Notes under the pieces: model-generated | Seen by the model: the letters and a program-made list of their open reading frames with translations, nothing else | The model's database searches: none | Told to the model about the DNA's origin: nothing | Made by a program: the position numbers and the translations under genes | Shown here: positions 11,329-22,461 of the stretch, piece by piece | Layout: the number at the start of each line of letters is the position of its first letter | Numbering within the stretch: the stretch's first letter is position 1 | NCBI GenBank assembly: GCA_039519185.1 | Contig: CM076851.1 | Coordinates: 94,066,387-94,130,386 of the forward strand | DNA: 64,000 nt | DNA from: Astragalus membranaceus | Taxonomy: Eukaryota > Streptophyta > Magnoliopsida > Fabales > Fabaceae | Reading direction: 5' to 3'

Positions 11329-13402
11329 TGTAACACCCCGGTATTTTTATATAGTAAAAAATACCCAAGTGTACCATCCCTAGAACATCAGAGATACATT
11401 TCCTGCTTAGACACTGAATATCACTATAATTTTTCGCTGAATATAAACCAAACAGTCTTATACACAAACAAGACGATACGATTCTCGGACCATAAACCAT
11501 CAGCAACTATAGTATTCAGTATCATACAAGAAAGCGGAAGAAAGATATAACACTAAAGACATAGTGTTTCAATACATAGACAACAAAGGGAAACATAAAC
11601 TTAAGCACAAGGCTAAGTCATGAGCAACCATCTGAGCTCCACCTACTCATGCCTCTGTGGTCCTTTCTTTCCCTGTTTCTCTGTAAAACAACAACATATA
11701 AACAATGAGATAAAATCTCAGTGAGTTCTACCGAGACCCCTACTAACACTCTAGGTTTATTTATGAAACCTTTTTAACTCAACACGGCACTGACTGCGCG
11801 AACGCTAACTCCCGATGAACCGCTCATTTTACACATAGCATTCCACCGACTGCGCGAACGCTAACTCCCGGGGAACCTACTATAACTCAGTACGACACCG
11901 ACTGCACGAGCGCTACCTCCCGGTGAACCGCACAACAAACAATTTAACATAACACCGACTGCGCGAATGCTAACTCCCGGTGAGCCCCCTTACCAATAGC
12001 ATTTTTCCTAATGGCACGGAGCCTAGGGTAAGGGATCATGACTGCCCCGCCTAGTATGTTAGTCTCATGGGTCGTCACCCAAACTCGATATAATATACAT
12101 ATATATCCACTATCATAGGAAACCATAGTTCATTTTCAATAAACCTTCGTTTGCATTATACCGTACCACGTAGGACTCATAGTCCGCTTTATTATTAATA
12201 AAACATATCCGCACACGTGTACTATTTTTCGGTTTTTCGAACAATTTCAACTTCAGAAACAGTTCATTTTACCATTTAAATTGTATATTCAGTTAGGCCT
12301 CTGAATAAGCTTTCAAACTCATCTTAGAACACCTGAATCGGGTTCCCGGATCAAAAGTTATTGCGAAAACAAAATCAGTGTACAGTTGCTGAAAAACTGC
12401 AAAGCGTCGCTGCGCGAACAGATTTCGTCGCGAGGCGAACAGTGACAAACAAAACTGTAACTATTTCAGGAAGGGGTCGCGACGCAATGGGTGCTGAGAA
12501 AGTGCAGATTTTGCGGTTTCTCCCGAAATCCGCTATTCCGCTCAATTCCGATTCTTGTTCCGATTGAAAACAGGCCAAACAACCAGAAAAACAGATTCAA
12601 TCAATATCACACAATCAATCAAATCAATCAAAAACTCAATCTAAATGAATTTTATCAAAATACGATATATTTCGAAATAACGATTTTCGACTCAAAATAT
12701 TTCGAAATCAATTACCGTAAAATTCATAGTAAAACGAAATAATCCCAAGCGTGAGTAAAACTCACCCTTGAAGCGAGAGTCGATCTCGAGCCGAAATCAC
12801 CGAAACGTCAAAAATCCCCAAACGAACCCTAGAATCACCAATTCGCTTCCAACACCGAATCGAAGTTCAATCTGCGTTCAATCCACCTTAGGCTTGCTTC
12901 AAATCATGAATAACCAAATCCCCCAAATCATCTCAAATTCGAAAATCAAATAGAGGTGAAAAGAGGAAAATAAGCTCACCAAAACTATGAGGAAAGGAAG
13001 CTAGTAGGAAGATGATGATGATGGTGAAAAACTTGGAGTTTGGGTGGTGATGAAAAACCTTCTTCTCCTCCTTCTCTTCTTTCTTCCTTCTTCTTTTTTT
13101 TCTCCTCTTCTCTTCTTTTCTCCTCTGTTTCCTTTCTCTTCTTCGTTTCCTTTCTTCTTCTTTTTCTTTCTTTTATTCTTTTCTTCTATTTACATTAAGT
13201 GGTAATATGGTCAAATGACCATATTGCCCTTAATCTCCTATTTCTTCCCAAAAACACCCTTATTTCGTTTTATCGGTTTAACGTTCCCGAGACAACAAAA
13301 TAATTAACTTTAGCACTCGATAAATACACTAATCAAGTACTAAAAATAATTCATTCGGGTCTTCCTCCAAATAATTCGATTAATTACTTTTAGGGTGTTA
13401 CA
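11329..13402 (-). repeat. 5' LTR of Tekay-1, 2074 bp
   Basis: Bounded by TGTAACACCCCGG and GGGTGTTACA. It contains four ACCGACTGCGCGAACGCTAACTCC-like repeats (about 11785-11985), three GTCGC-GCG motif copies at 12406, 12427 and 12476 (21 and 49 bp apart), the inverted repeat GTGAGTAAAACTCAC at 12751-12765 and a pyrimidine-rich block at about 13060-13190. Its family members in this window share the same order of parts with considerable sequence change. Confidence 0.92.
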
Positions 13403-14565
13403 ACATCTCTGTCATTGTCTCTTCAATGTTACATGGTAACTCTGAGAAAACAGTCCAAAGCTTGTTGAAGTCACCTGCACCTTGGAGCCTCTCCCTCAGA
13501 AATTGATGTCGGCCAAAGAAGCAAAATACGAACTTACTTCTCGCGAAATGTACAAATAAAGAAAGAATCCTCTCTATTTATACAATGAAGGGGAACGTGA
13601 AAAGACGGTTCAAGCGATGCAACCCTAGCAAGTAATGATTACCCTAATGCGAAAAAGAAGACCGCATTGAAGGCCATAATGACATGACCCTTCGATTAAC
13701 ACAGAAAACCCAAATGTCGCACGTCACATCAACAGTACATCACCAACCATCACATCAAGATCCAACGGTCAAAAAGCCGTAGACATTACCAACCGTGGGA
13801 GCACGATATAGACAAGTTCTCATATTCATCCAAAGTATGAATAACATCTCTGAATGACCCCATACCCTGGGTGATCCTAACCTATCCTAACCTTCATACA
13901 ATCACTTTAAAGACCAAATTTCATTCAATTACCATACAAACAAGTACAGAACATTCCTCACAACATTGTAATTTGCTAAATCATCAAACATTCAATCAAA
14001 GTAAAATTTACCCTCTTTGAGCTTAAAGATCAATCACCCATTTTGTGCAAATGGGTGGGGTAAATACCACAATCAACATATCCAGAAAACAATGGGTCTA
14101 AACACATTAATGTGTTCCAAACCCTAATTTTGAAGATGGGGAAAAGAGGAAACTCACTTGGATATCAAATAAGAGTAGTACCACACAAAATTTGGAACAC
14201 CAAGTCACCAACTAGCACCCCAACAAGCTCCTTAAACTCAAAATGGCCCTCAATAGTTCCCCACACACTTCAAAACTAGGTCCCTTCCTCTCATACTTTC
14301 AAATGCTTTATGATAATGAAGTTCCAAGAGATGAGCAAGCAAATTGAGCCTCAAAAGACACAAACAAGTTCCTAATCTGTCCTCCCAACGAGACCAGACC
14401 CTAGTTCGATCTTGAACCTTCCAAACCCAAAGATAGCTTCCAATTTCACTTTCCCAAACCCTAAGGTCACATGCAAGTTCAGAAATTGGTCTTCTAGTTT
14501 CCCAAAGTAGCATGAAATTCAAAAATTAGCTCAAGGAGGAGATGAAGTAGGAATTTCAGAAATTG
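13403..14565. other. Unassigned AT-rich sequence between repeats
   Basis: No open reading frame with a recognisable domain. A TATTTATA sequence near 13575 and long stretches of simple AT-rich DNA suggest an old LTR or intergenic DNA. Nothing here can be assigned with confidence. Confidence 0.5.
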
Positions 14566-15535
14566 GGTTTCAATCTTGAAGGCAACTCAAAATGGGTTAG
14601 TAAACTTAACTGAATGGAACTGAGTGGAATGGAGCGGAGCGGAATGGAATGGAATAAAATTCTCATTCCATTGTTTGGGAATTTTAGGATGCAATGGAAC
14701 AAGTCAACGACACTATTAGCTTAGATGAAACTCACTGGCTTCTTTTTTTTTGGTAAAGTAAAGTTTAAGTGAAATGGGCTCCGAGAGCTTACGGCTCTTT
14801 GAGAGCTTATATGGGTACTTACATTTTTTGACATTTTTTGAGAGCTTACGGCTCTTTGGTACTTACATAACACATAATCTATTGGGAGAAGTCATGATAC
14901 TATTTTAATTTGAGAATTATCTAAGTTTTATTTAATAGACGGATATTGCTGCAAGTTACTGTATTAAATAGCACAAAACTCCATTGTTTGGACAATGAAT
15001 GGAACGGAATGCATTATAACTTTTTTATTCCTTTTTTGCCCTTATTTAAAACTAACAGTATCATAATTTAACTCTTATTTTTTGATTTTAAATATATTTT
15101 ATTTTATTAATATATTGATTTTATATATGGTAAAAGAACAATATTCATCAACAATTATTTTTTTCAAGAAATTGTTCATCATTAGAATCATAGTGAGTAT
15201 ATGAGGTGTTGTAAATTAAGGAACTGAAACAGCAATCGAGCAACCTAAAAGAGCGACGAACAGTACCTGCAAAACAACGAAGGTTAGGGAAATCAACCGA
15301 AGGGGTCTTACGACGCGCCCTTAAGGATTTATCCGCTTCAATAGCGCAAATCCCCTGAGGGTACAACCGGTCTCGTCTTAGATCGCAGTAGCAACAGAGG
15401 GTTCCGAACTGGCAAGAACAAGGTGTATAAGTAACGAGAGATGAACCCAGGAATTTTTCAGAAGAAGAGGAGCTCATCCAAGAATCAAAGAGATATCTAA
15501 TTTTTGGGATGATCCAAGCGCTACTCGACTAGCAC

Positions 15536-15542
15536 TTTTATA
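15536..15542 (-). promoter_or_regulatory. TATA box of copia LTR copy A
   Basis: Minus-strand TATAAAA in the context GCCTATAAAAGTGC. The same sequence is kept in copy B near 18160. It sits about 40 bp downstream (minus sense) of the 22-bp array. Confidence 0.7.
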
Positions 15543-15574
15543 GGCTTAATTTCGTAAGTGGCTTGTCTTAAGTC

Positions 15575-15745
15575 AGTGTCGGTTACGAAATGAGTAGCCA
15601 ACAGTTACAAAATAAATAATTAACTGTTACAAAATAAGTAACCAACGGTTACGAAATAAATAAGTAACGGTTATAAAATAAATAACCAACGGTTGCGAAA
15701 TAAATAAGTAACAGTTACGAAATAAATAAGTAACAGTTACAAAAT
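15575..15745 (-). promoter_or_regulatory. Eight-unit 22-bp U3 array with MYB-like cores
   Basis: The GTT of each core falls at 15582, 15604, 15626, 15648, 15670, 15692, 15714 and 15736, exactly 22 bp apart each time. Cores read CGGTTA, CAGTTA, CTGTTA or CGGTTG, all fitting the plant MYB consensus CNGTTR, joined by AAATAAATAA-type spacers. Tandem U3 repeats bound by MYB factors are established for the tobacco copia element Tto1, so a similar role is a reasonable inference. Confidence 0.8.
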
Positions 15746-15843
15746 AATTAAAATAATATATCAATAAATAAATTTTATTTTAAATAAATTATTCTTTCAC
15801 AAATTTCACTTAGAAATATTGAAATATCACAAAATTTACGACA

Positions 15844-16435
15844 ATCCCCCACATATTTCAAAAGTTTAGAAGTGAATAAAGAAAAAAAAGGTTTTCTGGG
15901 TTAACCTCGTAGATGTAATGCATCGGAGCTGTATAGCAAGCTATGGAACCACTCCTAGACAGATAAAACATAACATACAGTGAATTGGTTTAGCAAGCTA
16001 TGGACCCCAAGACACATATTATATGTTAAAGGTTTTACCATCACATTACACCCTCACAATTCTTGCTATTTCCGCCGTTTTGCGCTAGTAGGCCGTGCGC
16101 GTGCTCGGTATTCATGAGTGCTCTAGAGACATCGTCGGGATCTCATGCAAGTGGCCCCACTTGACACTCATGTAGGTGATTTCATCAAGTGTATGCTGCA
16201 AGTCATACACCACCCATAAGGGCTATGAAAATCATTAAAAGCTTTAAGCTTAACCTTTTAACTCTGCAGTCTAGCACTATCACAATAACACCATAGGAAG
16301 GGACAATAATAAAATTAATTACTTGAATTAATTTTTCAGTGCTAGCAATATCAAGAAGTGACTTGTTTTTACCACATTGAACCTTATTCATGGGATCTCC
16401 AATCACAAAGGTTGGGTTACCATCACTTCTTAATT
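15844..16435 (-). other. 3' untranslated part of a copia remnant
   Basis: Lies between the RNase H remnant and the LTR. Minus-strand ATGTGGGGGAT at 15844-15854 is the polypurine tract. The rest has no coding domain; CTATGGA(A)CC repeats twice near 15945 and 15995. Confidence 0.65.
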
Positions 16436-16780
16436 TCAATTGGCTTTTAGTCCCATTCCCCTCGATGTCTCACATATCAGTTTCTTCCCTAGGGGTTTTG
16501 TCAGAGGATCGGCCAAATTCACTTCTGACTTCACATAATCGATAGATATTACTCCATATTTTTGCAATTGTTTGACAACATTGTGTCTTAATTGCACATG
16601 TCTATTTTTGCCATTATAGGTCTTATTCTTTGCAACAGCTATTGCCGACTGGCTATCACAATGTATTGACACTGATGGTGTCGGTTTTATTACCAAAAGA
16701 ATTCCAGGTAAAAGGTTCTTCAACCATTCAGCTTCAGTACCAGCAAATTCCGACTCCATAGTCCGACTCCATAGTCGATC
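16436..16780 (-). pseudogene. Ty1/copia RNase H, C-terminal remnant
   Basis: The open frame reads a copia RNase H tail: MESEFAGTEAEWLKNLL, then SIHCDSQSAIAVAKN, then NLADPLTKPLGKK before the stop. These are the conserved acid-bearing ESE/EAEW block, the CDSQSA box and the DxLTKPL end of copia polyproteins. Everything upstream in the element (gag, protease, integrase, RT) is missing; the sequence to the right turns into unrelated repeat DNA after about 16780. This is a relic left by a large internal deletion. Confidence 0.88.
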
Positions 16781-16860
16781 TAGCAATAATGGATTGTTTG
16801 GCTGACCTCCAAGTCCATTCCACTCAATTCCATCCCATACCACCAATCCAAACATACCCG

Positions 16861-17321
16861 AAGGGGATGTGAGCGTATTTCAGTTTGTGAGGATAAATGT
16901 GTGGGGGATTCTTCGTTTAGAACTGAAATGGAAGAGGTGTTTGTGAGGTCTGCTTTTTCCTTCTTCCTTCTCTCTCTCGAAGCTATTCCCTCTGCCTCTC
17001 TTGGTTTCTATTTATTAATTTGAAATGAGGAATGAGAGGAATAATGGGAAGCTGATCCTATAAGTAACGGTTGAGGGAAAAATTAAGATCATTAAGAGTA
17101 CTTTGGTCTTTGAGTGTGATAAGGGGAAATCTCAATTGTACCCTTTAATCCAATCTTAAGTCACTAAAACCCCCTAACACAAACCCAATACTAAAAAAAT
17201 CACCATCAATTATAAAAGTTTATTTCTACATAGAATTCTAAATCCTTTCATCAACACATATAAAACACCGAAATTAACCGAATGATCATCAAAGTAAATG
17301 AAATTACTTTGGGTGTTACAC
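16861..17321 (-). repeat. Truncated Tekay-like LTR end
   Basis: Ends ATTACTTTGGGTGTTACA at 17321, matching the right end of the Tekay LTRs (compare 13385-13402), and carries the pyrimidine-rich block (about 16965-17005) that such LTRs have. The left limit is unclear and no internal region follows. Confidence 0.6.
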
Positions 17322-17347
17322 GTGTGTATCTACGTATTTTTATTTGT

Positions 17348-17349
<2 letters not shown>

Positions 17350-17396
<47 letters not shown>
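17350..17396. repeat. (TA)n microsatellite
   Basis: An uninterrupted TA dinucleotide run of about 46 bp. Confidence 0.95.
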
Positions 17397-17399
<3 letters not shown>

Positions 17400-17441
17400 T
17401 TTTTCAATATGCATGCTACGTGTGTTTTTCCCAAAACAGAA

Positions 17442-18248
17442 ATTGGGTTTGAATCTTGAAGGCAACTCAAAATGGGTTAGTAAACTTAACGGAATGGAAC
17501 TGAGTGGAATGGAGCCGAGTGGAATGGAGCGGAGTAGAATGGAATGGAATAAAATTCTCATACCATGTTTGGGAATTTTAGGATGGAGTGGAACAAAATT
17601 CCAACTCCATTGTTTGGACAATGAATGGAACGGAATGCATTATAACTTTTTTATTCTTTTTTTGCCCTTATTTAAAATTAACAGTATCATAATTTAACTC
17701 TTATTTTTTGATTTTAAATATATTTTATTTTACTAATATATTGATTTTATATGTGGTAAAAGAACAATATTCATCAACAATTATTTTTTTCAAGAAATTG
17801 TTCATCATTAGAATCATAGTGATTATAAGAGGTGTTGTAAATTAAGGACATGAAACAGCGATCGAGCAACCTAAAAGAGCGACCAATAGTACCTGCAAAA
17901 CAACGAAGGTTAGGGAAATCAACCGGAGGGGTCTTACGACGCGCCCTTAAGTATTTATCCGCCTTAATAGCGCAAATCCCCCAAGGGTACAACCGGTCTC
18001 GTCTCAGATCGCTGTAGCGACATAGGGTTCCGAACTGGCAAGAACAAGATGTATAAGTAACAGGAGATGAACCCAGTAATTTTTCAGAAGAAGAGGAGCA
18101 TCCAAGAATCAAAGAGATATCTAATTTTTGGGATGATCCAAACGTTACTCGACTAGCATTTTTATAGGCTTAATTTCGTAACTGACTTGTCTTAAATCAG
18201 TGTCGGTTACGAAATAAATAGCCAACAGTTACAAAATAAATAATTAAC
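17442..18248 (-). repeat. Copia LTR plus flank, copy B, truncated
   Basis: Second copy of 14566-15843 without the 270-bp extra piece. It runs collinearly from GAAATTGGGTTT to AATAATTAACTG and stops at 18248, where an LTR-like sequence starting TGTGACACC interrupts it inside the U3 array. Only the first three of the eight 22-bp units remain. Together with copy A it may be the two ends of one internally deleted copia. Confidence 0.72.
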
Positions 18249-18990
18249 TGTGACACCTAAATATTTCTATCAAATAGAAATGCTAAGATGCACGAAATGG
18301 CATACATCAGAGTAATATTTCCTGTTTAGATATTGAACACAACTAAGATTTTTTTCGATGATTAACATCAACAGTGTTAACATTCATAACTTAATTAAAA
18401 ACCATATAGGTTCCATGTCCTTCATTATTCTCATAACCTAGTGTTCAATACCATCACAATAAAAGATGAAACGATTACATAACTTAAAACGAATTCAAGT
18501 CATCAAATCGAAATACAATCACTAAGGGAAGAACATCTTGAACTTAAGTCTAAATCTTCATGTCCTCCTTAAGGTTTCATCAACCGTGCTTCCTTGCCCA
18601 GGTTCTTTCCTTGAGTATCTGTAAAACAACAACATATAAAGGGTGCGATAATTATTATCTCAGTGAGTCCTACCGTAACCCCTCACAATAACTCTCGGTC
18701 CATTTATTCCTTTTTATTTAATCGTAGTCCATATAGGGCCTACGTGCATATATCTTTTCCTTTCATGCCATGGTACATCTCCGAAAAAAGCTCTGCCTTT
18801 GCCTTCGAACCTCTCCACTAGCTTACACTAGCTTCAAACCTCTGAGGTCTAGGTTCTGGGGCTCATGACTTCCCCTCCCCTAGTATACTAATCTACTGGG
18901 TCGATATATAAATTATATCAAAAGGATGGGTGACCAAAGCTATCTATGTCTTACTTTATTGCAGTCAAATTTCTTCGGCCCAAAGCGTAT
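18249..18990 (-). repeat. Old Tekay-like LTR fragment
   Basis: Starts TGTGACACCTAAATATTTCTATC and keeps the order of landmarks of the Tekay LTRs: ACATCAGAGTAATATTTCCTG, TCTGTAAAACAACAACAT, and TCTCAGTGAGTCCTACCGTAACCCC. Similarity fades after about 18990 and no TGTTACA end was found. It is the most diverged Tekay-like LTR in the window. Confidence 0.65.
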
Positions 18991-19589
18991 GTGGTGTTAA
19001 TTTCTTTTTTCAACTTATCATCAATTGAATCATTCAATTTAATAAAAAACTGGCACAAAAATGGAAGCACGAGAATTTCTTTAAAATTTCCTATAATATT
19101 AGGTATCATATACGAGTAAGATACCCAATTCTATAATATATGTGTAAGAACAAAAATTTATGTTCTGGGGTTGACATATTCACGGTTGCTATAATAATTT
19201 CAATTACAATTGAAATTAAAACACCCACTAACTAACAAAGCAGTGTATCGAGTGCGAAATATGTATATGTATGTAGACTTAAAAATTAAGATAGAGATTC
19301 TGATTTAGGTAGCGGTGCCAAACAGTTTTAAAAACTACACCACTATATATATTCTTCTACGCCCCCTACACAAGCCCATGATTTCGTGGGCCAGAAGTCC
19401 AACAAAAATACAAAAACGAAGTGGGCCTTTTGCTACTCACAAAAAAAGAAAGTTTAATTTCAACTTAATAAATATAATATTGAATTAGATTAAAAAAAAA
19501 ACCCTTGAATTAGATGTCTTGAAAGTTGAAACAAACTCAAGTTTGTTGCTGTCAAAAAAAAAATACTAGTAGTTTAAAGTTATTTCAAA
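18991..19589. other. AT-rich spacer upstream of the host-gene-like exons
   Basis: No domain seen. AATTTCAATTACAATTGAAATT at about 19195-19217 is a near-perfect palindrome, two short blocks around an AC centre. The last 250 bp could include the promoter of the gene that follows. Confidence 0.5.
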
Positions 19590-20995
19590 TTGGAAACTCC
19601 CACTTCAGAGAACTCCCATAACCACTTCGTCTTTCTCCTCTTTCTCACGCAACGTCTCTCTCCTCGTCTCTCCTCCGTCTCACTCCCACCTTCACGGCTC
19701 CACATCCGCCGCTCCGTCTCAAAGATGGCGACAAAACACTCCTCCTTTTCATTGTCAATAAAGGTAAGTCTCTATCTTCAATTTCAATTGGGGTTTTGTA
19801 GATTGTTTTGATAGAGATGAATGATAGGTACCAATTTAGGAACCACCTGAAACATGAACAAAAAAATTATTAGGATTAGGATTTGCTTGATGCGAGAAAT
19901 ATTTTAGGGTATTGCGTACGTTTCATTTTCACTAACACTGAGTAACACATGCTTTGCTTCTATTGTGAATAACCATATGCAAACTGTTAAGGACATACAT
20001 ATAAAAATAGAAAATTGTATCCAAACTGTTTTTTAAACTAATTTCAAACTGACTTTTAAACTCTTTTATGTGTGCTTGGCTGTGTATGAATTGGGACTGT
20101 ATGTTATTTGATTAGTACGTAGTGTATGAATTAGGACCGTTGGTTGTTGATTATCTGATTGGTAATTGTTGATAATGGCTCCTTCATTATTTAAGTGAGG
20201 GTTCAGCCTAATCAAAATCTACCAATTAATGAAGTTGCTTCTGATTATGTTAATTTTGTGTCATCATTAAGTGCACTATTGGAAGAAAATTTTGTTGTTT
20301 GTGTTGTGCATTTGAGTCAAATTCTGCTTGTGTTTAATTTTGTTATCTTTTTATCATTCTTATATAGGATAAAAACACGAAGAGGCAACCTATTAAGCTT
20401 GTTTCAAGCTTAAAAACACTCAAGAACCTTCGATTGACTATGGAAAAAAAATTCTAATGGAAAACTCCATTTTTTACAGATTCGTACTAGTCGAAAATAC
20501 AAGAGAGAGTTCTGCAACTCTCATTTCACTTTGAAGCAAATTTTATGAACCCGAAAAGAAAAGGTTTCTCTTGAACAGTAGGGTATCCTTCGGTTTTTGT
20601 GCCCAGAGGTCGCAGATGTCCTCGGTATAAAAAATACCGGGACTGATTTCGTTTCCCCTACTGCGACAAAATTTCCCCACTTTCTTTTTGACCTCAAAAA
20701 CCAATTTGATCCGGATAGTACAAGAAAAATCACAGGATCAAATATTAAGAAAATTTTGCAAGATATGCCTGTAAATGACGAGCAAAGCAAATCCAACTTC
20801 AAACAACTGCTTTCTTATTTTCTGATTGAACAAATTCTGATATGCTTGTCGAATCCAAAGCATCCCCGTACTTCGTCTTGGTGGATCGTAGAAGATAGGG
20901 ATGCCTTTGAACAAGTTAATTGGGCCAAAGCCATTTTTGATAACATCTGTGAATCTCTCTGTAATCTTAAGAATTCGATGCATGCTTTGGGTCAA
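19590..20995 (+). pseudogene. Host-gene-like fragment cut by the Athila insertion
   Basis: A CT-rich leader is followed by an ATG at 19725 and a short exon ending AAG at 19763, directly followed by a good donor, GTAAGT. A candidate acceptor (TTATATAG) at about 20369 would continue the frame for some 30 codons before a stop; another (TTTTTTACAG) lies at about 20478. The best coding stretch, 20597-20995, reads KFPHFLFDLKNQFDPDS, then FLIEQILICLSNPKHP, then WWIVEDRDAFEQVNWAKAIF. This recalls the helical domain of plant proteins often joined to Ulp1-type proteases (DUF1985-like), but I cannot confirm the family. Frames do not join cleanly, so it is probably a pseudogene or mis-resolved splicing. 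The 3' part lies beyond the Athila, outside the window. Confidence 0.5.
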
Positions 20996-22461
20996 TGTTG
21001 TGCGAAAAGGTGATGTGCAAGTATACACAATCGCAACAAGTAATATATTGATAAGTAAAGTTCGTTCCCACAGGGATTGGAGTTAATCTATAAAGTTTAA
21101 GTGATTAGAAGCTTAGTGCAAAGAATTAAGTAGCAAGTAAAAGTGAAGAGTTGTAAACATCATGAGTTGTGATAAAACAGTATTAAGTTGAAGTAATTAA
21201 AGGTGAATTGGATAGCTCAATAGCATGTAAGTTCCCAAGAGTAATGCTCATATAATATTAGACGCTGTAGCGTTAAGCGCTGTAGCGCTTAAGAATCCGT
21301 AGACGCTGTAGCGCCTTGGTGGCGTGCCTTTCAGTCACTTTCGTCAGGGCTATGTTACAAGACTCCTATGTCTAGGCTCTAAATAAGTTTTACCCCTGTA
21401 TATTAAGATCTTACAACATTTGCCTTATGAACTACTACTCCCCTATGTCTAGAGTTAAGTAGTGCTTCCTTTAAATGTCTTTAAAGGGTTTTCATTCATA
21501 TTATTCCTTGAGTTCTCTTTGTGAACCATGTCTGTACCCACAAAGTTACCTTGTTTTAGTTGATCATTCCCAAACCAAGATTGAAAGTATTATGACACAA
21601 GGAATAAAACACAAACATCATAATATTATACAAAAGTTACTCAAGGTTCATTACATACCAAGAACAATCCAACTACAACAAAGTTAGCTCATCACAAGTT
21701 CCATCAACATAATACAACTAGAGAGTATGTATTACCGTATGAAGACAAGAGAAGAGTGGTTGCAAAAGATGCACTCCAATGATCCCAAGTAGCATACAAG
21801 AGATGAAGTTGAGGCGTGAGCAAAACCTTGGATAAAAGACTTGAAGAACTATTCTCAAAATAAAAGCTTAAAAGTAGTGTATCAATGGAGAATGGCTACT
21901 ACGTATGTGTGTAGTTCTTCTTCCAAGTTACAACACTTGTCTACGTACGTTACTTCCTTGAGAAGCAATCTTAATTAATCTAATTAATATCTAAGTCTAA
22001 ATAAAATAATAATATTACATGATGATTATTAGACTTAGATATTATCCTTAAAGCACTTTACAAAAAGTGGTAATGATGGAATACAACAACTATCACATGG
22101 GTTCCATTTAGGAGGCGCCAAGTGTAATTTAGCATCCACTTGAAAGTCAACAATTCCAGCTGAGAGGAAGAGATAAGGGTGGTGACTCATCATATCCTCA
22201 AGAGGCCACACAAATATCTCAAAGGTCAACCGTCATATAACGCTGTAGCGTTTCCTTGATGGCACACGCTGCAGCGCTAAAGCAAAACATCAAACATATT
22301 CACAAAGGCATTAACTATGCCCAAGGTTTAAGGATATAAATTATATTCTATATTTATTCTAATATCCATATATTCACATATTTAAGCACTAGAATTACTT
22401 GAGAAATAAGCTTGACTTAAGTATTAGGAGCATAAATAACCTATATAAAATAAGGTTATCA
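20996..22461 (-). repeat. 3' LTR of the Athila element, 1466 bp
   Basis: Minus-strand start TGATAACC (22461) and end CGCACAACA (20996). It contains five CGCTG(T/C)AGCG sites: 21263, 21278, 21304, 22241 and 22267, with 26 bp between 21278 and 21304 and between 22241 and 22267. A TATA-like TAATATTATATG (minus strand, about 21249-21260) lies just downstream of the first cluster. Confidence 0.92.

Larger units (their letters stand above)
1..13402 (-). mobile_element. Tekay-1: degenerate Ty3/gypsy chromovirus, 3' end outside the window
   Basis: A minus-strand LTR retrotransposon. Its 5' LTR (11329-13402) and tRNA-iMet primer site (11315-11326) are at the right and its internal region runs to the left window edge. 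The order gag, protease, RT, RNase H matches Ty3/gypsy. High similarity to the two fuller copies at 31714-40494 and 41226-50057, both ending in a chromodomain-like tail, places it in the Tekay/Del chromovirus group. The coding part is split by a nested unit at 2005-10216 with TSD CTCTT on both sides. The 3' LTR is not seen, so the element's own TSD cannot be confirmed; ACATC at 13403-13407 is the candidate right-hand copy. It carries several frameshifts and a stop and is dead as a coding unit. Confidence 0.93.
14566..15843 (-). repeat. Copia LTR plus flank, copy A
   Basis: This segment recurs at 17442-18248 (copy B) in the same orientation. The left part carries GGAATGGAATGGAAT repeats; about 270 bp (near 14698-14970) are present only in copy A. 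The right part behaves as the 3' LTR of a minus-strand copia element: it ends TTACGACA at 15843 (LTR start TGTCGTAA on the minus strand), next to a polypurine tract (15844-15854), and holds a TATA box and an eight-unit U3 array. The LTR's left limit is uncertain. Either the LTR is as long as the shared region, or the shared region includes extra duplicated flank. Confidence 0.7.

Noticed and set aside
15148..15477. A 109-codon frame repeated at 17774-18112
   Set aside because: Its repetition follows from the duplicated copia LTR; it reads through LTR sequence and its two versions differ without regard to codon position.
20195..20413. A small frame between the putative exons
   Set aside because: It lies in the likely intron and has no domain; the splice reading through 20369 is more plausible.
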